A stretch of 64,000 bases of DNA from Ruegeria atlantica (GCF_013032455.1 NZ_WQCF01000003.1:186001-250000), one strand, 5' to 3'; positions 48,807-58,712 are shown, counted from the stretch's first letter. The notes: generated by a model from the sequence alone, not told the origin. Numbers and translations: made by a program.

Positions 48807-49514
48807 ATGTTAACGAGTACAAAGCACAAGCTGGGCGCTCTTGCGATTGCGCCTTTCATGGGGGTTTTGATGGCGGGCAGCGCAGCTGCAGCGTCTGAGG
48901 TCTGTAACGCGAAAACCGCGCGGGACGCGGCGAACAGCGGCGATTATGCCGCGCTGTGTTCCTGTTCACAGGTCACGCCGAGTTTTCTTAAGCAGTTGCA
49001 GAAACGTTCAGATTTCGAAACCACCTTGGTAAACACAGGCGCGATGTGTCCCGGTTTGGCGGCTTTGCTGACAGACCTCCCGACGGAGTCGATCAGTGCA
49101 TCTGCTCCTGATGGAGAGAACCGTGAAAGTGAACAGTTCGCTGGTATTGACCCGGACAACGGAGGAGGCTCAGGTCCTGGTGGCGGAGGAGGAAATCCCG
49201 GCGATAGTGGGGGTAACCCAGGTGAAGGCGGGAACGGCGGTAACAATGGCGGCGGGAACGGTGGCAACAATGGCGGCGGAAACGGCGGTAACAATGGCGG
49301 CGGGAACGGCGGTAATAATGGCGGCGGGAACGGCGGCAACAATGGCGGCGGCAACAACGGCGGTCCGGGCAATGGAAACGGAAACAACGGAAACCCTGGT
49401 AACGGCGGAGGCAACAATGGCGGCTCTGGCCCCGGCACTGGAAATGGTGGCAGCAATAACGGCCAGGGCAACGGGTCCGGCAAAGGCGGCCAAGGCAACG
49501 GCGGCAAGCGGTAA
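48807..49514 (+). CDS. Exported Gly/Asn-rich repeat protein
   Basis: A 235-residue protein I do not recognise. The signal peptide ends around GSAAAA. A short Cys-containing domain follows (four Cys in VCNAKTARD, CSCSQVTPSF and AMCPGLAALL), then about 110 residues of Gly, Asn and Ser, including five units of NGGNNGGG. ATG 48807 has the strong site AGGAGGT. It could be an extracellular matrix or adhesion protein; the Cys domain may form two disulfides. No enzyme motif is visible. A bidirectional hairpin follows. Confidence 0.72.
   Translation: MLTSTKHKLGALAIAPFMGVLMAGSAAAASEVCNAKTARDAANSGDYAALCSCSQVTPSFLKQLQKRSDFETTLVNTGAMCPGLAALLTDLPTESISASAPDGENRESEQFAGIDPDNGGGSGPGGGGGNPGDSGGNPGEGGNGGNNGGGNGGNNGGGNGGNNGGGNGGNNGGGNGGNNGGGNNGGPGNGNGNNGNPGNGGGNNGGSGPGTGNGGSNNGQGNGSGKGGQGNGGKR
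49232..49351 (+). repeat. Five 24-bp tandem repeats (coding minisatellite)
   Basis: Five units of about AACGGCGGTAACAATGGCGG plus CGGG, each coding NGGNNGGG, with a few silent changes. The array is in frame, so copy-number change would only lengthen or shorten the Gly/Asn domain. Confidence 0.9.
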
Positions 49515-49535
49515 TCTCCTTACCACCACCGGAAA

Positions 49536-49566
49536 CGAAAAACGGCCACCCGCTTAGGTGGCCGTT
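49536..49566 (-). terminator. Terminator between tyrS and the Gly/Asn-rich gene
   Basis: AACGGCCACC-CGCTTA-GGTGGCCGTT is a perfect 10-bp stem. On the minus strand TTTTTCGTTT follows, giving a good terminator for tyrS. On the plus strand GCTTCATTT follows, so it may also stop the Gly/Asn-rich gene. Confidence 0.85.
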
Positions 49567-49588
49567 GCTTCATTTGTCGTGTCGCTGA

Positions 49589-50842
49589 TCAGCCCAGCTG
49601 CACCAGCACGTGCCGCTTCTTGCCAGCGCTCAGCTTGATTGGCGAGGACAGCGCACCCGCGTCGATCATCAACCCTGCATCGGTCAGCGGAGCGTCATCC
49701 AGTTTTGCTCCATTTTCCGCAATCAGGCGCTTGGCCTCTTTACCGGATTTCGCAAGGCCCGATTTCACGATGACCTGTACGATGGACATGCCGTCGCCCA
49801 GCTCGTCCGCGCTTAAGGTCAGGGTCGGAAGATCGTCCCCGACGCCACCTTTTTCGAACACTTCGCGTGCGGTGGCCTCGGCGTTTGCCGCAGCCTCGGC
49901 CCCGTGCAACAGCGCGGTGACTTCGTTGGCAAGGCGGATCTTGGCCTCATTAATTTCCGACCCCTGCAATGCGCCAAGGCGATCACATTCATCCACCGGC
50001 ATTTCAGTGTAGAGCTTCAGGAAGCGACCCACATCCGCATCGGTGGTGTTGCGCCAGAACTGCCAGAATTCATAGGGCGAGCGCATTTCCGCGTTCAGCC
50101 AGACGGCGCCGTCCTGAGACTTGCCCATCTTCTTGCCGTCGCTGGTGGTCAGCAGGGGCGAAGTTAGGCCGTAGATCTCGTGATCCAACACGCGGCGGGT
50201 CAGGTCGATACCATTTACGATATTGCCCCACTGGTCACTGCCGCCCATCTGCAAAACACAGCCGTAACGGCGGTTTAGTTCAAGGAAGTCATAGGCCTGC
50301 AGGATCATGTAGTTGAATTCGAGGAAGCTGAGCGACTGCTCGCGGTCCAGCCGTGATTTCACGGATTCAAATGATAGCATCCGGTTGACCGAGAAATGCC
50401 GCCCGATGTCCCGTAGAAAGTCGAGGTAGTTCAGGCCGTCCAGCCACTCGGCATTGTTCAGCATCAGCGCCTTGTTTTCGGCGTCGCTGTCATAGTCGAT
50501 ATAGGCCGCGAAAACCTTTTTGATGCCCGCGATGTTTTCGTCGATCTGTTCGGGGCCCAGCAGGGGGCGTTCATCCGCACGGAAAGACGGGTCGCCCACC
50601 TTGGTGGTGCCGCCCCCCATCAGGGTGATCGGCTGGTGACCGGTCTTCTGGAACCAGCGCAGCATCATGATCTGGATCAGGCTGCCCACATGCAACGATT
50701 TGGCCGTTGCATCAAAGCCGATATAGGCCGGCTTGCATCCACTCATCAGCGCTTCGTCAAGGCCCTGATAATCGGTGCAGTCGGCGAGAAAGCCGCGCTC
50801 GATCATCGTGGCGATGAAATCCGATTTGGGATGGTAGGTCAT
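49589..50842 (-). CDS. tyrS: Tyrosyl-tRNA synthetase
   Basis: A 417-residue class I synthetase. The HIGH-type motif is HVGSL ([20 protein letters not shown]), the tyrosine site is seen in [20 protein letters not shown], and the KMSKS-type motif is [12 protein letters not shown]. The C-terminal S4 domain ([24 protein letters not shown]-type end) binds the tRNA. ATG 50842 is the normal family start ([16 protein letters not shown]). Confidence 0.96.
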   Translation of the reverse strand: MTYHPKSDFIATMIERGFLADCTDYQGLDEALMSGCKPAYIGFDATAKSLHVGSLIQIMMLRWFQKTGHQPITLMGGGTTKVGDPSFRADERPLLGPEQIDENIAGIKKVFAAYIDYDSDAENKALMLNNAEWLDGLNYLDFLRDIGRHFSVNRMLSFESVKSRLDREQSLSFLEFNYMILQAYDFLELNRRYGCVLQMGGSDQWGNIVNGIDLTRRVLDHEIYGLTSPLLTTSDGKKMGKSQDGAVWLNAEMRSPYEFWQFWRNTTDADVGRFLKLYTEMPVDECDRLGALQGSEINEAKIRLANEVTALLHGAEAAANAEATAREVFEKGGVGDDLPTLTLSADELGDGMSIVQVIVKSGLAKSGKEAKRLIAENGAKLDDAPLTDAGLMIDAGALSSPIKLSAGKKRHVLVQLG

Positions 50843-51019
50843 ATCGTGCCCTTTGGGTTGATGTTGCGGGGCAGTGTATAGGCGGTGGTGGTGCCAAGGA
50901 AAAGGCACCATTTCCAAGAAAAACGCGGGTGCTACACGATGTGGCTTGCCTAAGCTTTGCGTTACCGTGCAGGTTGTCACCAACGCGCCGAGAAAATGGG
51001 TGTGACAAGCAAATAGAGG

Positions 51020-52147
51020 ATGAACGTGGGCCGGGCGATCAGCAAAACAGGCACGATCAGAGCATTGGGTGCAATGTCTGGAACATCTCTTGATGGCGTG
51101 GACACCGCTGTGGTCGAAACGGACGGGCAGCGGATTGTGGGCTTTGGTCCCAGCGGTTACAGGGCGTATTCGGAACAGGAGAGAAGCGTCCTGCGGTCGG
51201 CGCTTGGCCAATGGTACGGGCCGGACGTTGATGCGGCTGCTGAACTGGTCACCATCGCCCATGCCGAGGCGTTATCTGAATACGAACAGATAGACCTGAT
51301 CGGATTTCACGGTCAGACCCTTGCGCATGAACCACGCGGACGTGGCACGTTGCAGGTGGGCGATGGCAAGGGGCTGGCGCAAGCTCTGGGCGTGCCGGTG
51401 GTCTGGGATTTCCGCAGTGATGACGTGGCCATGGGGGGCGAAGGTGCGCCGCTGGCACCCATTTTCCATTTTGCCTGTGCCAAATGGATCGGAGCCACGG
51501 AACCTCTGTGCTTTCTGAACCTCGGAGGGGTGGGGAATCTGACTTATGTCGATCCCAGCTTTGAAGGGCCAGAAGCCCCGGGTGCGCTGCTGGCGTTTGA
51601 TACTGGTCCGGCCAATGCGCCCGTGGATGACCTGATGCAGGCGCGTTTGGGGCTGCCGATGGATCGGGACGGCGCTGTGGCGCGCGGCGGTACGGTTGAA
51701 ATGGGCGCGCTGGAGCTGTTTTTGGCTGAACCCTTCTTTTCCCGTATGCCGCCGAAATCGCTGGATCGTAACGACTTTGCCGAGATGATCGGGTTGGTGA
51801 AAGAACTGTCTGACGCTGATGCCGTGGCGACCCTGACCGGCATGTGCGCGGTTGGTGTTGTTCAGGGGATGGAACACTGCCCCAAGCCTCCGTCTCGCGT
51901 TCTGGTGACTGGCGGTGGGCGGCGTAATCCGGTGTTGATGGAGATGCTGCGCGTCTCGCTGGATTGCCCGGTCGAACCGGTCGAGGCAGTGGGTCTGGAC
52001 GGAGATATGCTAGAAGCGCAAGCCTTTGCCTATCTCGCGGTGCGCGTGGCGCGGGGCTTGCCAACCTCATGCCCGGGTACGACGGGGGTTCAGGCGCTGG
52101 TCGGCGGCGGGGTGGTAAGCTCAGTCGAACGCAAAGTAACCCATTGA
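51020..52147 (+). CDS. anmK: Anhydro-N-acetylmuramic acid kinase
   Basis: A 375-residue kinase that converts anhydro-MurNAc to MurNAc-6-phosphate in cell-wall recycling. ATP/sugar motifs are [54 protein letters not shown] and [20 protein letters not shown]. It is divergent from tyrS. With nagZ (36 kb) it shows that muropeptide recycling is active. Confidence 0.94.
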   Translation: MNVGRAISKTGTIRALGAMSGTSLDGVDTAVVETDGQRIVGFGPSGYRAYSEQERSVLRSALGQWYGPDVDAAAELVTIAHAEALSEYEQIDLIGFHGQTLAHEPRGRGTLQVGDGKGLAQALGVPVVWDFRSDDVAMGGEGAPLAPIFHFACAKWIGATEPLCFLNLGGVGNLTYVDPSFEGPEAPGALLAFDTGPANAPVDDLMQARLGLPMDRDGAVARGGTVEMGALELFLAEPFFSRMPPKSLDRNDFAEMIGLVKELSDADAVATLTGMCAVGVVQGMEHCPKPPSRVLVTGGGRRNPVLMEMLRVSLDCPVEPVEAVGLDGDMLEAQAFAYLAVRVARGLPTSCPGTTGVQALVGGGVVSSVERKVTH

Positions 52148-52357
52148 AACATTCTTTGAGTGAACTTGGATTTCTGCATTTATGCTTTCTTTTTGTAGAC
52201 TAATGGCGGACAAAGACTGATGTATAGTGGCTATTGAGTTGAATTTTTCAGTCAATTTGCGTGTCAAGTCACATTTTCGTCAATTTCTTTTGTTTAAATT
52301 GTGTCCTCGCAAATAAACTGGGTGACGATGTTGGGTTAGAATACGAGGGAAAAGGTT
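52148..52357. promoter_or_regulatory. AT-rich region upstream of the M8 protease gene
   Basis: About 210 bp with clearly lower GC than the neighbours and no gene. GTCAATTT occurs twice (52251-52258 and 52279-52286). It most likely holds the protease promoter and may bind a nucleoid protein; no convincing -35/-10 pair was assigned. Confidence 0.4.
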
Positions 52358-53332
52358 ATGCCGTCAGAATTAAGTGGAAATTTTCTTGATTATGTAAAGT
52401 CGTCAGGTGCAGGCGCATCGCGTCTCCATGCATCTGAAAGTAACAATCAACCCATCGGAAATCTGAGCGGTGACCTTCTGTTTATTGATGAGCCAGCCGC
52501 CGCCAGGGGCGACAAGGGGCCACCGCCGGGAAAAGGCGGCGGGGGTGACACCGAAACAGAAACTGTCACGGACGTTTACATCACCGGGCAAAACGATGGG
52601 ATCGACGACAGCCTTCAATACAATATCGAAGTTCGGTTCGTTGGCGACTGGCCCGAAGATCTGAAGGCAGTGTTCATTGCGTCAGCAGATTATCTGGCCT
52701 CTCTTATTGATGGCGATATCGAAGATGCGGTCGACGGAGAGGGTAACATCTACGATGACCTCGTCATCATGGCGGATTTAGATGCCATAGATGGTGAGGG
52801 TGGGGTGCTGGGGCAGGCGGGACCCACCGGTATCCGCAGTGACACCGGTTTGCCTGCAATCGGTGAGATGACTTTCGATGAAGCTGACGCTTTGGCGTAT
52901 CATGACGCTGGGCAGTTCGATGATATCGTTCTGCATGAAATGATGCATGTCATGGGTTTGGGTACACTTTGGGATTATTACGGTCTGGTATCGACTGTGG
53001 TGGACGACAATGGCACCAGAAGGCCAACTGATGACACAGTGACCAGCCTCTATAACGGTGATGCAGCAAACTCGGAATACGTTGGCTATTTCACCGAAGA
53101 CGATTTCCTATTGGTTGAAACTGACGGCGGCTCAGGCACAGCCGGAGGACACTGGGACGAAGAAGCGTATCAGGATGAGCTGATGACCGGGTATATCGGG
53201 TATTTGGCAGATGATGGTACGTACGATGCGACCAGCTATTTGTCGGATTGGTCGGTCGCGTCCCTTGAGGATCTTGGTTACGTTCTCACAGCTGGAGCTG
53301 CTGGTATCGACGACAACATCGATCTGGCCTGA
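52358..53332 (+). CDS. Leishmanolysin-like (M8) zinc metalloprotease
   Basis: A 324-residue protease. The zinc site HEMMHVMGLG (His193, Glu194, His197), a distant third ligand His265 in GGHWDEE and the Met-turn ELMTGYIG (Met276) match the M8/leishmanolysin metzincins. No signal peptide is visible at the N-terminus; residues 45-65 are a GP/GK-rich linker (RGDKGPPPGKGGGG). Lack of a signal with many acidic residues suggests export by a type I system, though no RTX repeats are present. Substrate is unknown. Confidence 0.82.
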   Translation: MPSELSGNFLDYVKSSGAGASRLHASESNNQPIGNLSGDLLFIDEPAAARGDKGPPPGKGGGGDTETETVTDVYITGQNDGIDDSLQYNIEVRFVGDWPEDLKAVFIASADYLASLIDGDIEDAVDGEGNIYDDLVIMADLDAIDGEGGVLGQAGPTGIRSDTGLPAIGEMTFDEADALAYHDAGQFDDIVLHEMMHVMGLGTLWDYYGLVSTVVDDNGTRRPTDDTVTSLYNGDAANSEYVGYFTEDDFLLVETDGGSGTAGGHWDEEAYQDELMTGYIGYLADDGTYDATSYLSDWSVASLEDLGYVLTAGAAGIDDNIDLA

Positions 53333-53422
53333 TTTCTTGATCGAACCCTGCCCGATATGGGGTTAGGGCGAGCCCAAGGTCTGATTTTCGTCGCAACTGG
53401 GGTCGACTCGATGGTCACTGCC

Positions 53423-53842
53423 TTACGCGCGCGGGATATCGAAATCTGGCTCGGCCAGTTCGAAGCCGTCGAACTCGAACCCAGGTGAGACGGTGCAGCT
53501 TACCAGGGTATAGTCTCCGGTTGATTGCGCTGATTGCCAGTGGTTCACGGGCACGATCACTTGTGGTGCGCCACTGATTAGATCTGGGGTCAGCAGGTGA
53601 TCGGTTGCGGGGCCGTCCTCGGTGGCGCTGAGAGACAGGGTCAGGGGCGCACCAGCGTGATACAGCCAGATCTCGGTCGCATCCACGCGGTGCCAATGAC
53701 TGCGTTCGTCTGCCTGTAGTAGGAAATAGATGCAGGTGCCTGTTGCGCGGCCTTCGTTCTCAGCACGCCATGTTTCGCGGAACCAGCCGCCCTCGGGGTG
53801 GCGTTCAAGGTTCAGGTGCGCGATGATTTCTTCTGCTGTCAT
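53423..53842 (-). CDS. Cupin (DUF985) protein
   Basis: A 139-residue protein of the DUF985 cupin family. Segments are LNLERHPEGGWFRETWRAEN, CIYFLLQADERSHWHRVDAT (metal-like His), VIVPVNHWQSAQSTGDYTLV and SCTVSPGFEFDGFELAE. Members may bind a metal and a sugar-like ligand; function is unproven. ATG 53842 has GAGG five bases upstream and is preferred to 53857 or 53908. It is divergent from selO. Confidence 0.85.
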   Translation of the reverse strand: MTAEEIIAHLNLERHPEGGWFRETWRAENEGRATGTCIYFLLQADERSHWHRVDATEIWLYHAGAPLTLSLSATEDGPATDHLLTPDLISGAPQVIVPVNHWQSAQSTGDYTLVSCTVSPGFEFDGFELAEPDFDIPRA

Positions 53843-53928
53843 GTGGTGCCTCGTCATGTTGACGCGATTATGCACGCGGTCATGCGATCCGCTATGGTAT
53901 TTGTGCATTTCGACAATATGTTTGCGGT

Positions 53929-55347
53929 ATGTCCCTGACGATCCCGTTTGACAACAGCTACGCCCGCCTTCCTGACACGTTCTTTGCCCGGCAGGCGCCG
54001 ATGCCCGTGCGAGCGCCGCATCTGGTCGCGTTCAACGAGGAACTTGCGCAGATTTTGCGCGTCACCCCCGGCGAGGTTGAGGACATGGCCCAGACCTTTG
54101 CGGGCAATACGCTGCCCGAAGGTGCCGAGCCAATTGCGCAGTTGTATTCCGGGCATCAGTTCGGAACCTACAATCCTCAGTTGGGGGATGGCCGTGCGGT
54201 TTTGCTGGGTGAGACGGTCGGCACTGATGGTGTAAGGCGGGATATTCAACTTAAAGGCTCGGGGCAGACGCCCTTCAGCCGCCGAGGCGATGGCCGTGCT
54301 TGGTTGGGGCCGGTGTTGCGCGAATATGTGGTGTCCGAGGCGATGCACACGCTGGGCATTCCGACCACTCGCGCGCTGGCTGCCGTTGAGACGGGTGAGA
54401 TCGTTCTGCGCGAAGGTCCGATGCCCGGAGCGGTTCTGACCCGCGTTGCGCAAAGTCATCTGCGTGTGGGTACGTTTCAGGTATTTGCGGGGCGTCGGCA
54501 GGTCGAAAACCTGAAAAAGCTGACCGAGTACGCCATTGCCAGGCACTATCCGCAAGCCGACGGTCCTATGGGGTTGTTGCGAGCGGTACGGGATGCGCAG
54601 GCGCAGTTGATTTCGCAATGGATGAGCGTGGGCTTTATCCATGGGGTGATGAACACCGACAATTCGTCGATCGCGGGTGAGACCATCGACTATGGACCCT
54701 GTGCCTTTATGGACAGTTACCATCCGAACACGGTCTACAGTTCGATTGACCGGATGGGGCGCTATGCCTACTCCAACCAGCCGGATATCGCCGTGTGGAA
54801 TCTGGCGCAGTTGGCGACCTCGCTGATCCAACAGGTCGAAGACCCCGAAAGTGCGGTCGAAGAAGCGACCGAAATTGTGCATGCAATGCCCGGCCTGATC
54901 CAGCAGCACTGGCTGACGCGTTTCCGTGCCAAGATTGGCCTGACCACCGAAGACGAAGGCGATGAGGCGCTAATTACCGATCTTCTGACCCGAATGGCGC
55001 ACAACAATGCTGATTTTACCAACACGTTCCGGGCTCTGGACCGCGATAACGTGCGCGATCAATTCCTGACGCCGCAAGCGTTTGATGAGTGGGCCAAGGG
55101 TTGGAAAGAACGCCTGACCCGCGAACAAAACCCGCAAGCCGTCATGAATGCTGCGAACCCGGCCTTTATTCCCCGCAATCATCGGGTCGAGCAGATGATT
55201 CAGGCGGCCGTTCAAGGGGATTATGAACCATTCCATCGGCTGAACACGGTTCTAGCACGCCCATACGAGGATCAGCCCGAAGCGGCCGACCTGACACACC
55301 CTCCGACCGAAAATGAAGTCGTTCACGCGACGTTCTGTGGGACGTGA
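53929..55347 (+). CDS. selO: Protein AMPylase SelO (YdiU)
   Basis: A 472-residue pseudokinase-fold enzyme that transfers AMP to Ser/Thr/Tyr of proteins, linked to redox stress. Family motifs: AQLYSGHQFGTYNPQLGDGR, QLKGSGQTPFSRRGDGRAWL, SEAMHTLGIPTTRALAAV and the metal/active-site HGVMNTDNSSIAGETIDYGP. The C-terminus is TFCGT; in selenoprotein members the Cys is Sec. Here TGT codes Cys, so no Sec is needed. Confidence 0.93.
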   Translation: MSLTIPFDNSYARLPDTFFARQAPMPVRAPHLVAFNEELAQILRVTPGEVEDMAQTFAGNTLPEGAEPIAQLYSGHQFGTYNPQLGDGRAVLLGETVGTDGVRRDIQLKGSGQTPFSRRGDGRAWLGPVLREYVVSEAMHTLGIPTTRALAAVETGEIVLREGPMPGAVLTRVAQSHLRVGTFQVFAGRRQVENLKKLTEYAIARHYPQADGPMGLLRAVRDAQAQLISQWMSVGFIHGVMNTDNSSIAGETIDYGPCAFMDSYHPNTVYSSIDRMGRYAYSNQPDIAVWNLAQLATSLIQQVEDPESAVEEATEIVHAMPGLIQQHWLTRFRAKIGLTTEDEGDEALITDLLTRMAHNNADFTNTFRALDRDNVRDQFLTPQAFDEWAKGWKERLTREQNPQAVMNAANPAFIPRNHRVEQMIQAAVQGDYEPFHRLNTVLARPYEDQPEAADLTHPPTENEVVHATFCGT

Positions 55348-55365
55348 TATCAGCCCTGTTGAGTG

Positions 55366-56253
55366 TTACTTCCGGACGATTTCCAGTACGGCAGCGCTGA
55401 CAATCAATGCAGTGCCCAATAGTTCTCGCAGTCCGAAGGGCTCCCCAGACAGGGCAGCGGCTGATGCGATGCCGACAACGACCTCGCTCATCAACAATAG
55501 GCCTACGCGGGCAGGGGATAGCTTGGTTGCGGGCCAGATCGTCATGTAGATCATGGGCAGCACATAGAGGGCTGAGAGCAAAGCAAAAACAAGCAGCCTA
55601 AGTGCGTTCTCTTGGCTAATGCCAGGCAGTGCCCCGTCGGGCAGAAAAACAAGGCTGATCAGCGATAGTACCATTGCGCCCAGAACAAAGGCAAATACTT
55701 GCCCAGAAGCCGAAATGTTGCTTGTACGGTAAAGCCCCAGCGAGCCGAGCGCCCAACATATGCCAGAGGCCAGTGCCAGCCAGTCACCGATATTTTTTGG
55801 CCAGGGTATTTCACCCGCATCCCCAAGGACAACAAACAGGCCACCGATCCCGCATAACAAACCTAAGATGCGCCCAAGACCAATGCGTTCTCTCAGGAAA
55901 AATAGCCCCAGAAGCGTGCCCCAGATCGGCGTCAGGTAGAACAGAAGGATCGAGCGTACGACCTCAGTATAGACAAGACTGATAGAGTACAGGCTGAAGG
56001 CTGCGCCGGTGAACATGCCACTGACCATAAGATCGCGCCATTGCAAGGCCAGTGTTTGCCGCTCTCGCCAGATCAGGAAGATAAGCACAAGCAAGGCCGA
56101 GCTGTACATCGCGATACCCGGCCATGGGCCGGTCAGGCCGAGGTTGTATAAGAATCTTACGGGGATCCAATACAGCCCCCACATCATGCCGCCGATCACC
56201 AACACAAGGCTGGCGCGCGTGGTGTCACTCGACTGGATGTCGCTTGAAACCAT
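55366..56253 (-). CDS. EamA/DMT-family transporter
   Basis: A 295-residue protein with about ten hydrophobic segments in two EamA halves (SLVLVIGGMMWGLYWIPVRF; LLFYLTPIWGTLLGLFFLRE; WLALASGICWALGSLGLYRT; ATKLSPARVGLLLMSEVVVG). It probably exports metabolites or takes up a small compound. ATG 56253 is chosen for GAGGGA four bases upstream. It is convergent with selO. Confidence 0.88.
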   Translation of the reverse strand: MVSSDIQSSDTTRASLVLVIGGMMWGLYWIPVRFLYNLGLTGPWPGIAMYSSALLVLIFLIWRERQTLALQWRDLMVSGMFTGAAFSLYSISLVYTEVVRSILLFYLTPIWGTLLGLFFLRERIGLGRILGLLCGIGGLFVVLGDAGEIPWPKNIGDWLALASGICWALGSLGLYRTSNISASGQVFAFVLGAMVLSLISLVFLPDGALPGISQENALRLLVFALLSALYVLPMIYMTIWPATKLSPARVGLLLMSEVVVGIASAAALSGEPFGLRELLGTALIVSAAVLEIVRK

Positions 56254-56470
56254 TGATCCCTCGCTGAGTCGACGATCCGCCATAACAGTCGTTCTGGCAT
56301 AGAAGCACGGAGGGCAGCGGATCAAGAGAAACCGCGTTTTGCTGATCGTTTCTTAGGCAAGATAGCCAGGCTTACGGTAAAGCCTCGCTTTATCTGGTCT
56401 TGCAGATCTAAGGGGGTTGCACCCAGCGTTTAGCATGGCACTCTGTTTGCATAGGAATGATCAGAGCCTC

Positions 56471-57175
56471 ATGACACACCCATCGACCCTGCGCATAGCC
56501 AGCTACAATATTCAGAAATGTGTCGGCCTCGATTTCCGTCGGCAACCACAGCGTATCATGCAGGTGATCGACAGCATGAAGGCCGATATTGTGGTGCTGC
56601 AAGAGGCTGACAAGCGTCTGCCTCCGCGTCCCGCTGCTTTGCCGCATTTCATGCTGGATGAAGCCGGTTGGAAGATCGTTGACCTAGGTGGCGCGGGCAG
56701 TCTGGGCTGGCACGGCAATGCGGTGATCTGGCGGGGCGACGCGATCCGGGTGCGGCAGGCAGGCCATCACGATCTGCCGGGGCTGGAGCCTCGGGGGGCG
56801 GTGCGGGTTGAGTTCGACACGCAGATCGGTCCGCTACGGGTGATGGGAATGCATCTGGGCTTGTTGCCCGCGTCTCGCCGTCAGCAGATCACGCATATTC
56901 GCCATTTTGACGAGGATCTGGATGATATGCCGACAGTCTGGGCCGGGGATTTCAACGAATGGTCTCGGCAGCCAGTGCTGGACCATTTGGCGCCAGACAT
57001 GAGATTTCTGCCACCGGTTCCAAGCTTCCCCGCCGCACAGCCATTAGGGGCTCTGGACCGGATCGCGCTGGGCGAGGGGCTTGAGGCGGTATTGCACGGT
57101 GCGCACAAAACGCGGCCTGCGCATATTGCATCCGACCATCTGCCGATCTGGGCCGACCTACGCCGCGTGGCCTGA
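56471..57175 (+). CDS. Endonuclease/exonuclease/phosphatase-family protein
   Basis: A 234-residue EEP-fold protein. Motifs: LRIASYNIQKCVGLDFRRQP (Asn), DIVVLQEADKRLP (Glu), VRVEFDTQIGPLRVMGMHLG, TVWAGDFNEWSRQPVLD (GDxN) and HIASDHLPIWADL (Asp-His). It could be a nuclease or a phosphodiesterase/phosphatase; xthA at 30 kb is a separate member. ATG 56471 is supported by the family start. It is followed by the Fur gene, 73 bp away. Confidence 0.88.
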   Translation: MTHPSTLRIASYNIQKCVGLDFRRQPQRIMQVIDSMKADIVVLQEADKRLPPRPAALPHFMLDEAGWKIVDLGGAGSLGWHGNAVIWRGDAIRVRQAGHHDLPGLEPRGAVRVEFDTQIGPLRVMGMHLGLLPASRRQQITHIRHFDEDLDDMPTVWAGDFNEWSRQPVLDHLAPDMRFLPPVPSFPAAQPLGALDRIALGEGLEAVLHGAHKTRPAHIASDHLPIWADLRRVA

Positions 57176-57248
57176 GCTGCAATTCCCCTGTGGCGCCAGC
57201 CGCGCAGACGTATTAAGACAAAGACCCGAACTACTCTGAGGGTCACTC

Positions 57249-57662
57249 ATGTCCGACACGATCATCGCCCGTTGCGAAGCCAAAGGCCTGCGTATGACGG
57301 GACAGCGCCGTATAATCGCGCAGGTGCTGCAGCAAAGCGACGATCATCCCGATGTCGAAGAGCTGTATGCCCGTGCCTCCAAGGTGGATTCGGGTATTTC
57401 AATCGCAACCGTCTATCGCACCGTGAAACTGTTCGAAGAGGCGGGGATTCTCGACCGTCTGGAGTTTGGCGACGGGCGCGCTCGGTATGAGGATGCCGAA
57501 CGGGACCACCACGACCATCTCATCGACATGCAGTCGGGCGAAGTGATCGAATTCGTCGATCCCGAGATTGAGGCGCTGCAGGAAAAAATAGCCGCTAAGC
57601 TGGGGTACAGGCTGAAGGGTCACCGGTTGGAATTGTATGGTGTTCCCTTGGAACGGGACTGA
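57249..57662 (+). CDS. fur: Fur-family metalloregulator (Fur/Mur)
   Basis: A 137-residue Fur. The winged-helix DNA-binding domain reads LRMTGQRRIIAQVLQQSDDH and ISIATVYRTVKLFEEAGILD. The metal site is HHDHLIDMQSGEVIEF, and the cysteine pairs of E. coli Fur are absent. This is the alphaproteobacterial type that often works as Mur, a manganese regulator. Whether it controls iron or Mn genes here is not visible. Confidence 0.92.
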   Translation: MSDTIIARCEAKGLRMTGQRRIIAQVLQQSDDHPDVEELYARASKVDSGISIATVYRTVKLFEEAGILDRLEFGDGRARYEDAERDHHDHLIDMQSGEVIEFVDPEIEALQEKIAAKLGYRLKGHRLELYGVPLERD

Positions 57663-57798
57663 TTCATCACAAAACGCGATTGGTGGTCTCACATCAATTC
57701 ATAATACCTGTCGAGTTTTTGCTTGCTCTGTTGTGAAAGTTACGGTTTTGCTGCCGTAAGGGCGCCCATTTTGCCAGCCCATTCCAACGGAAACGCTT

Positions 57799-58680
57799 AT
57801 GAACAACATCAACGGCATTTTGCTGATCATAGGGTCAATGGCGGCCTTTGCGCTTGAGGACATGTTTATCAAGCACTTATCGATCAGTGTATCGACCGGG
57901 CAGATCATGATTGTCTTGGGACTGTTCTGCAGCCTGATTTTTGTTGTGATGTCTCTGGCGACACGCAAACGTATTTTTGATCCGCTTGCGTGGAAGGCAC
58001 TACCGCTGGCTCGTGCTGGAACCGAAGCGGTTGGGGCACTGACATTTGTGACCGCACTGTCGCTTGTCGATCTTTCCACTGTGGCAGCCGTTTTTCAGGC
58101 GATGCCGCTGGCCGTAACCATGGGTGCGGCCTTGTTTCTGGGCGAACAGGTCGGCTGGCGACGCTGGAGCGCAATTGGCGTAGGATTCATCGGCGTTGTG
58201 ATGATCATTCGTCCTGGGCTGGAAGGCTTCCAGCCTGACTCGTTATTTGTAGTTGCAACCGTGATCGCGATTGCGGCGCGTGATTTGATTACCCGGCGGC
58301 TGGATGTTCGCGTGGCCTCATCTGTTGTGGCATTGCAGGCTTATATCGCAGTGGGGCTTGCTGGCGTGGTGCTTATGCTGTTCACGGCGCAACCTGTTGT
58401 TCCCTTGCAGGCGGTTCAGGTTGGTCCCTACTTAGGTGCCATTGGGTTTGGTGTTCTTGGGTATTACGGCATCGTTTCGGCCATGCGGATCGGGGAAGCG
58501 TCTGCTTTGACCCCGTTTCGTTACACCCGATTGGTTTTTTCGATCATAGCCGGGATGCTTATGTTCGGTGAACGTCCTGATACGATGACGCTGGCCGGGG
58601 CGACGCTGATCATTGGTTCGGGCATGTACACCTTTATCCGTGAACGCAAGTTGGCGCGTGAACTGGCCGTGGTGGCTTGA
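57799..58680 (+). CDS. EamA/DMT-family transporter
   Basis: A 293-residue membrane protein of about ten helices in two EamA repeats (ILLIIGSMAAFALEDMFIKH; VGALTFVTALSLVDLSTVAA; LAVTMGAALFLGEQVGWRRW; LAGATLIIGSGMYTFIRERK). It differs from the other EamA gene at 55 kb. The substrate is unknown. It lies after the Fur gene with its own gap of 136 bp and before eno, which has its own operators. Confidence 0.88.
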   Translation: MNNINGILLIIGSMAAFALEDMFIKHLSISVSTGQIMIVLGLFCSLIFVVMSLATRKRIFDPLAWKALPLARAGTEAVGALTFVTALSLVDLSTVAAVFQAMPLAVTMGAALFLGEQVGWRRWSAIGVGFIGVVMIIRPGLEGFQPDSLFVVATVIAIAARDLITRRLDVRVASSVVALQAYIAVGLAGVVLMLFTAQPVVPLQAVQVGPYLGAIGFGVLGYYGIVSAMRIGEASALTPFRYTRLVFSIIAGMLMFGERPDTMTLAGATLIIGSGMYTFIRERKLARELAVVA

Positions 58681-58712
58681 CGTATCGTCGCACGTTGGCG
58701 CAAACAGATGAG

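Noticed and set aside
49232-49351. Possible CRISPR array
   Set aside because: The units are contiguous without spacers and in coding frame.
48944-49507. A Pro-rich frame on the minus strand
   Set aside because: Complement of the Gly/Asn-rich gene; proline codons are simply the complement of glycine codons.
53854-54909. A 351-codon frame opposite selO
   Set aside because: Shadow of selO; no domain and no start signals.
53929-55347. Selenoprotein SelO with in-frame TGA
   Set aside because: The penultimate motif is TTCTGTGGGACG (F-C-G-T) with a normal Cys codon.
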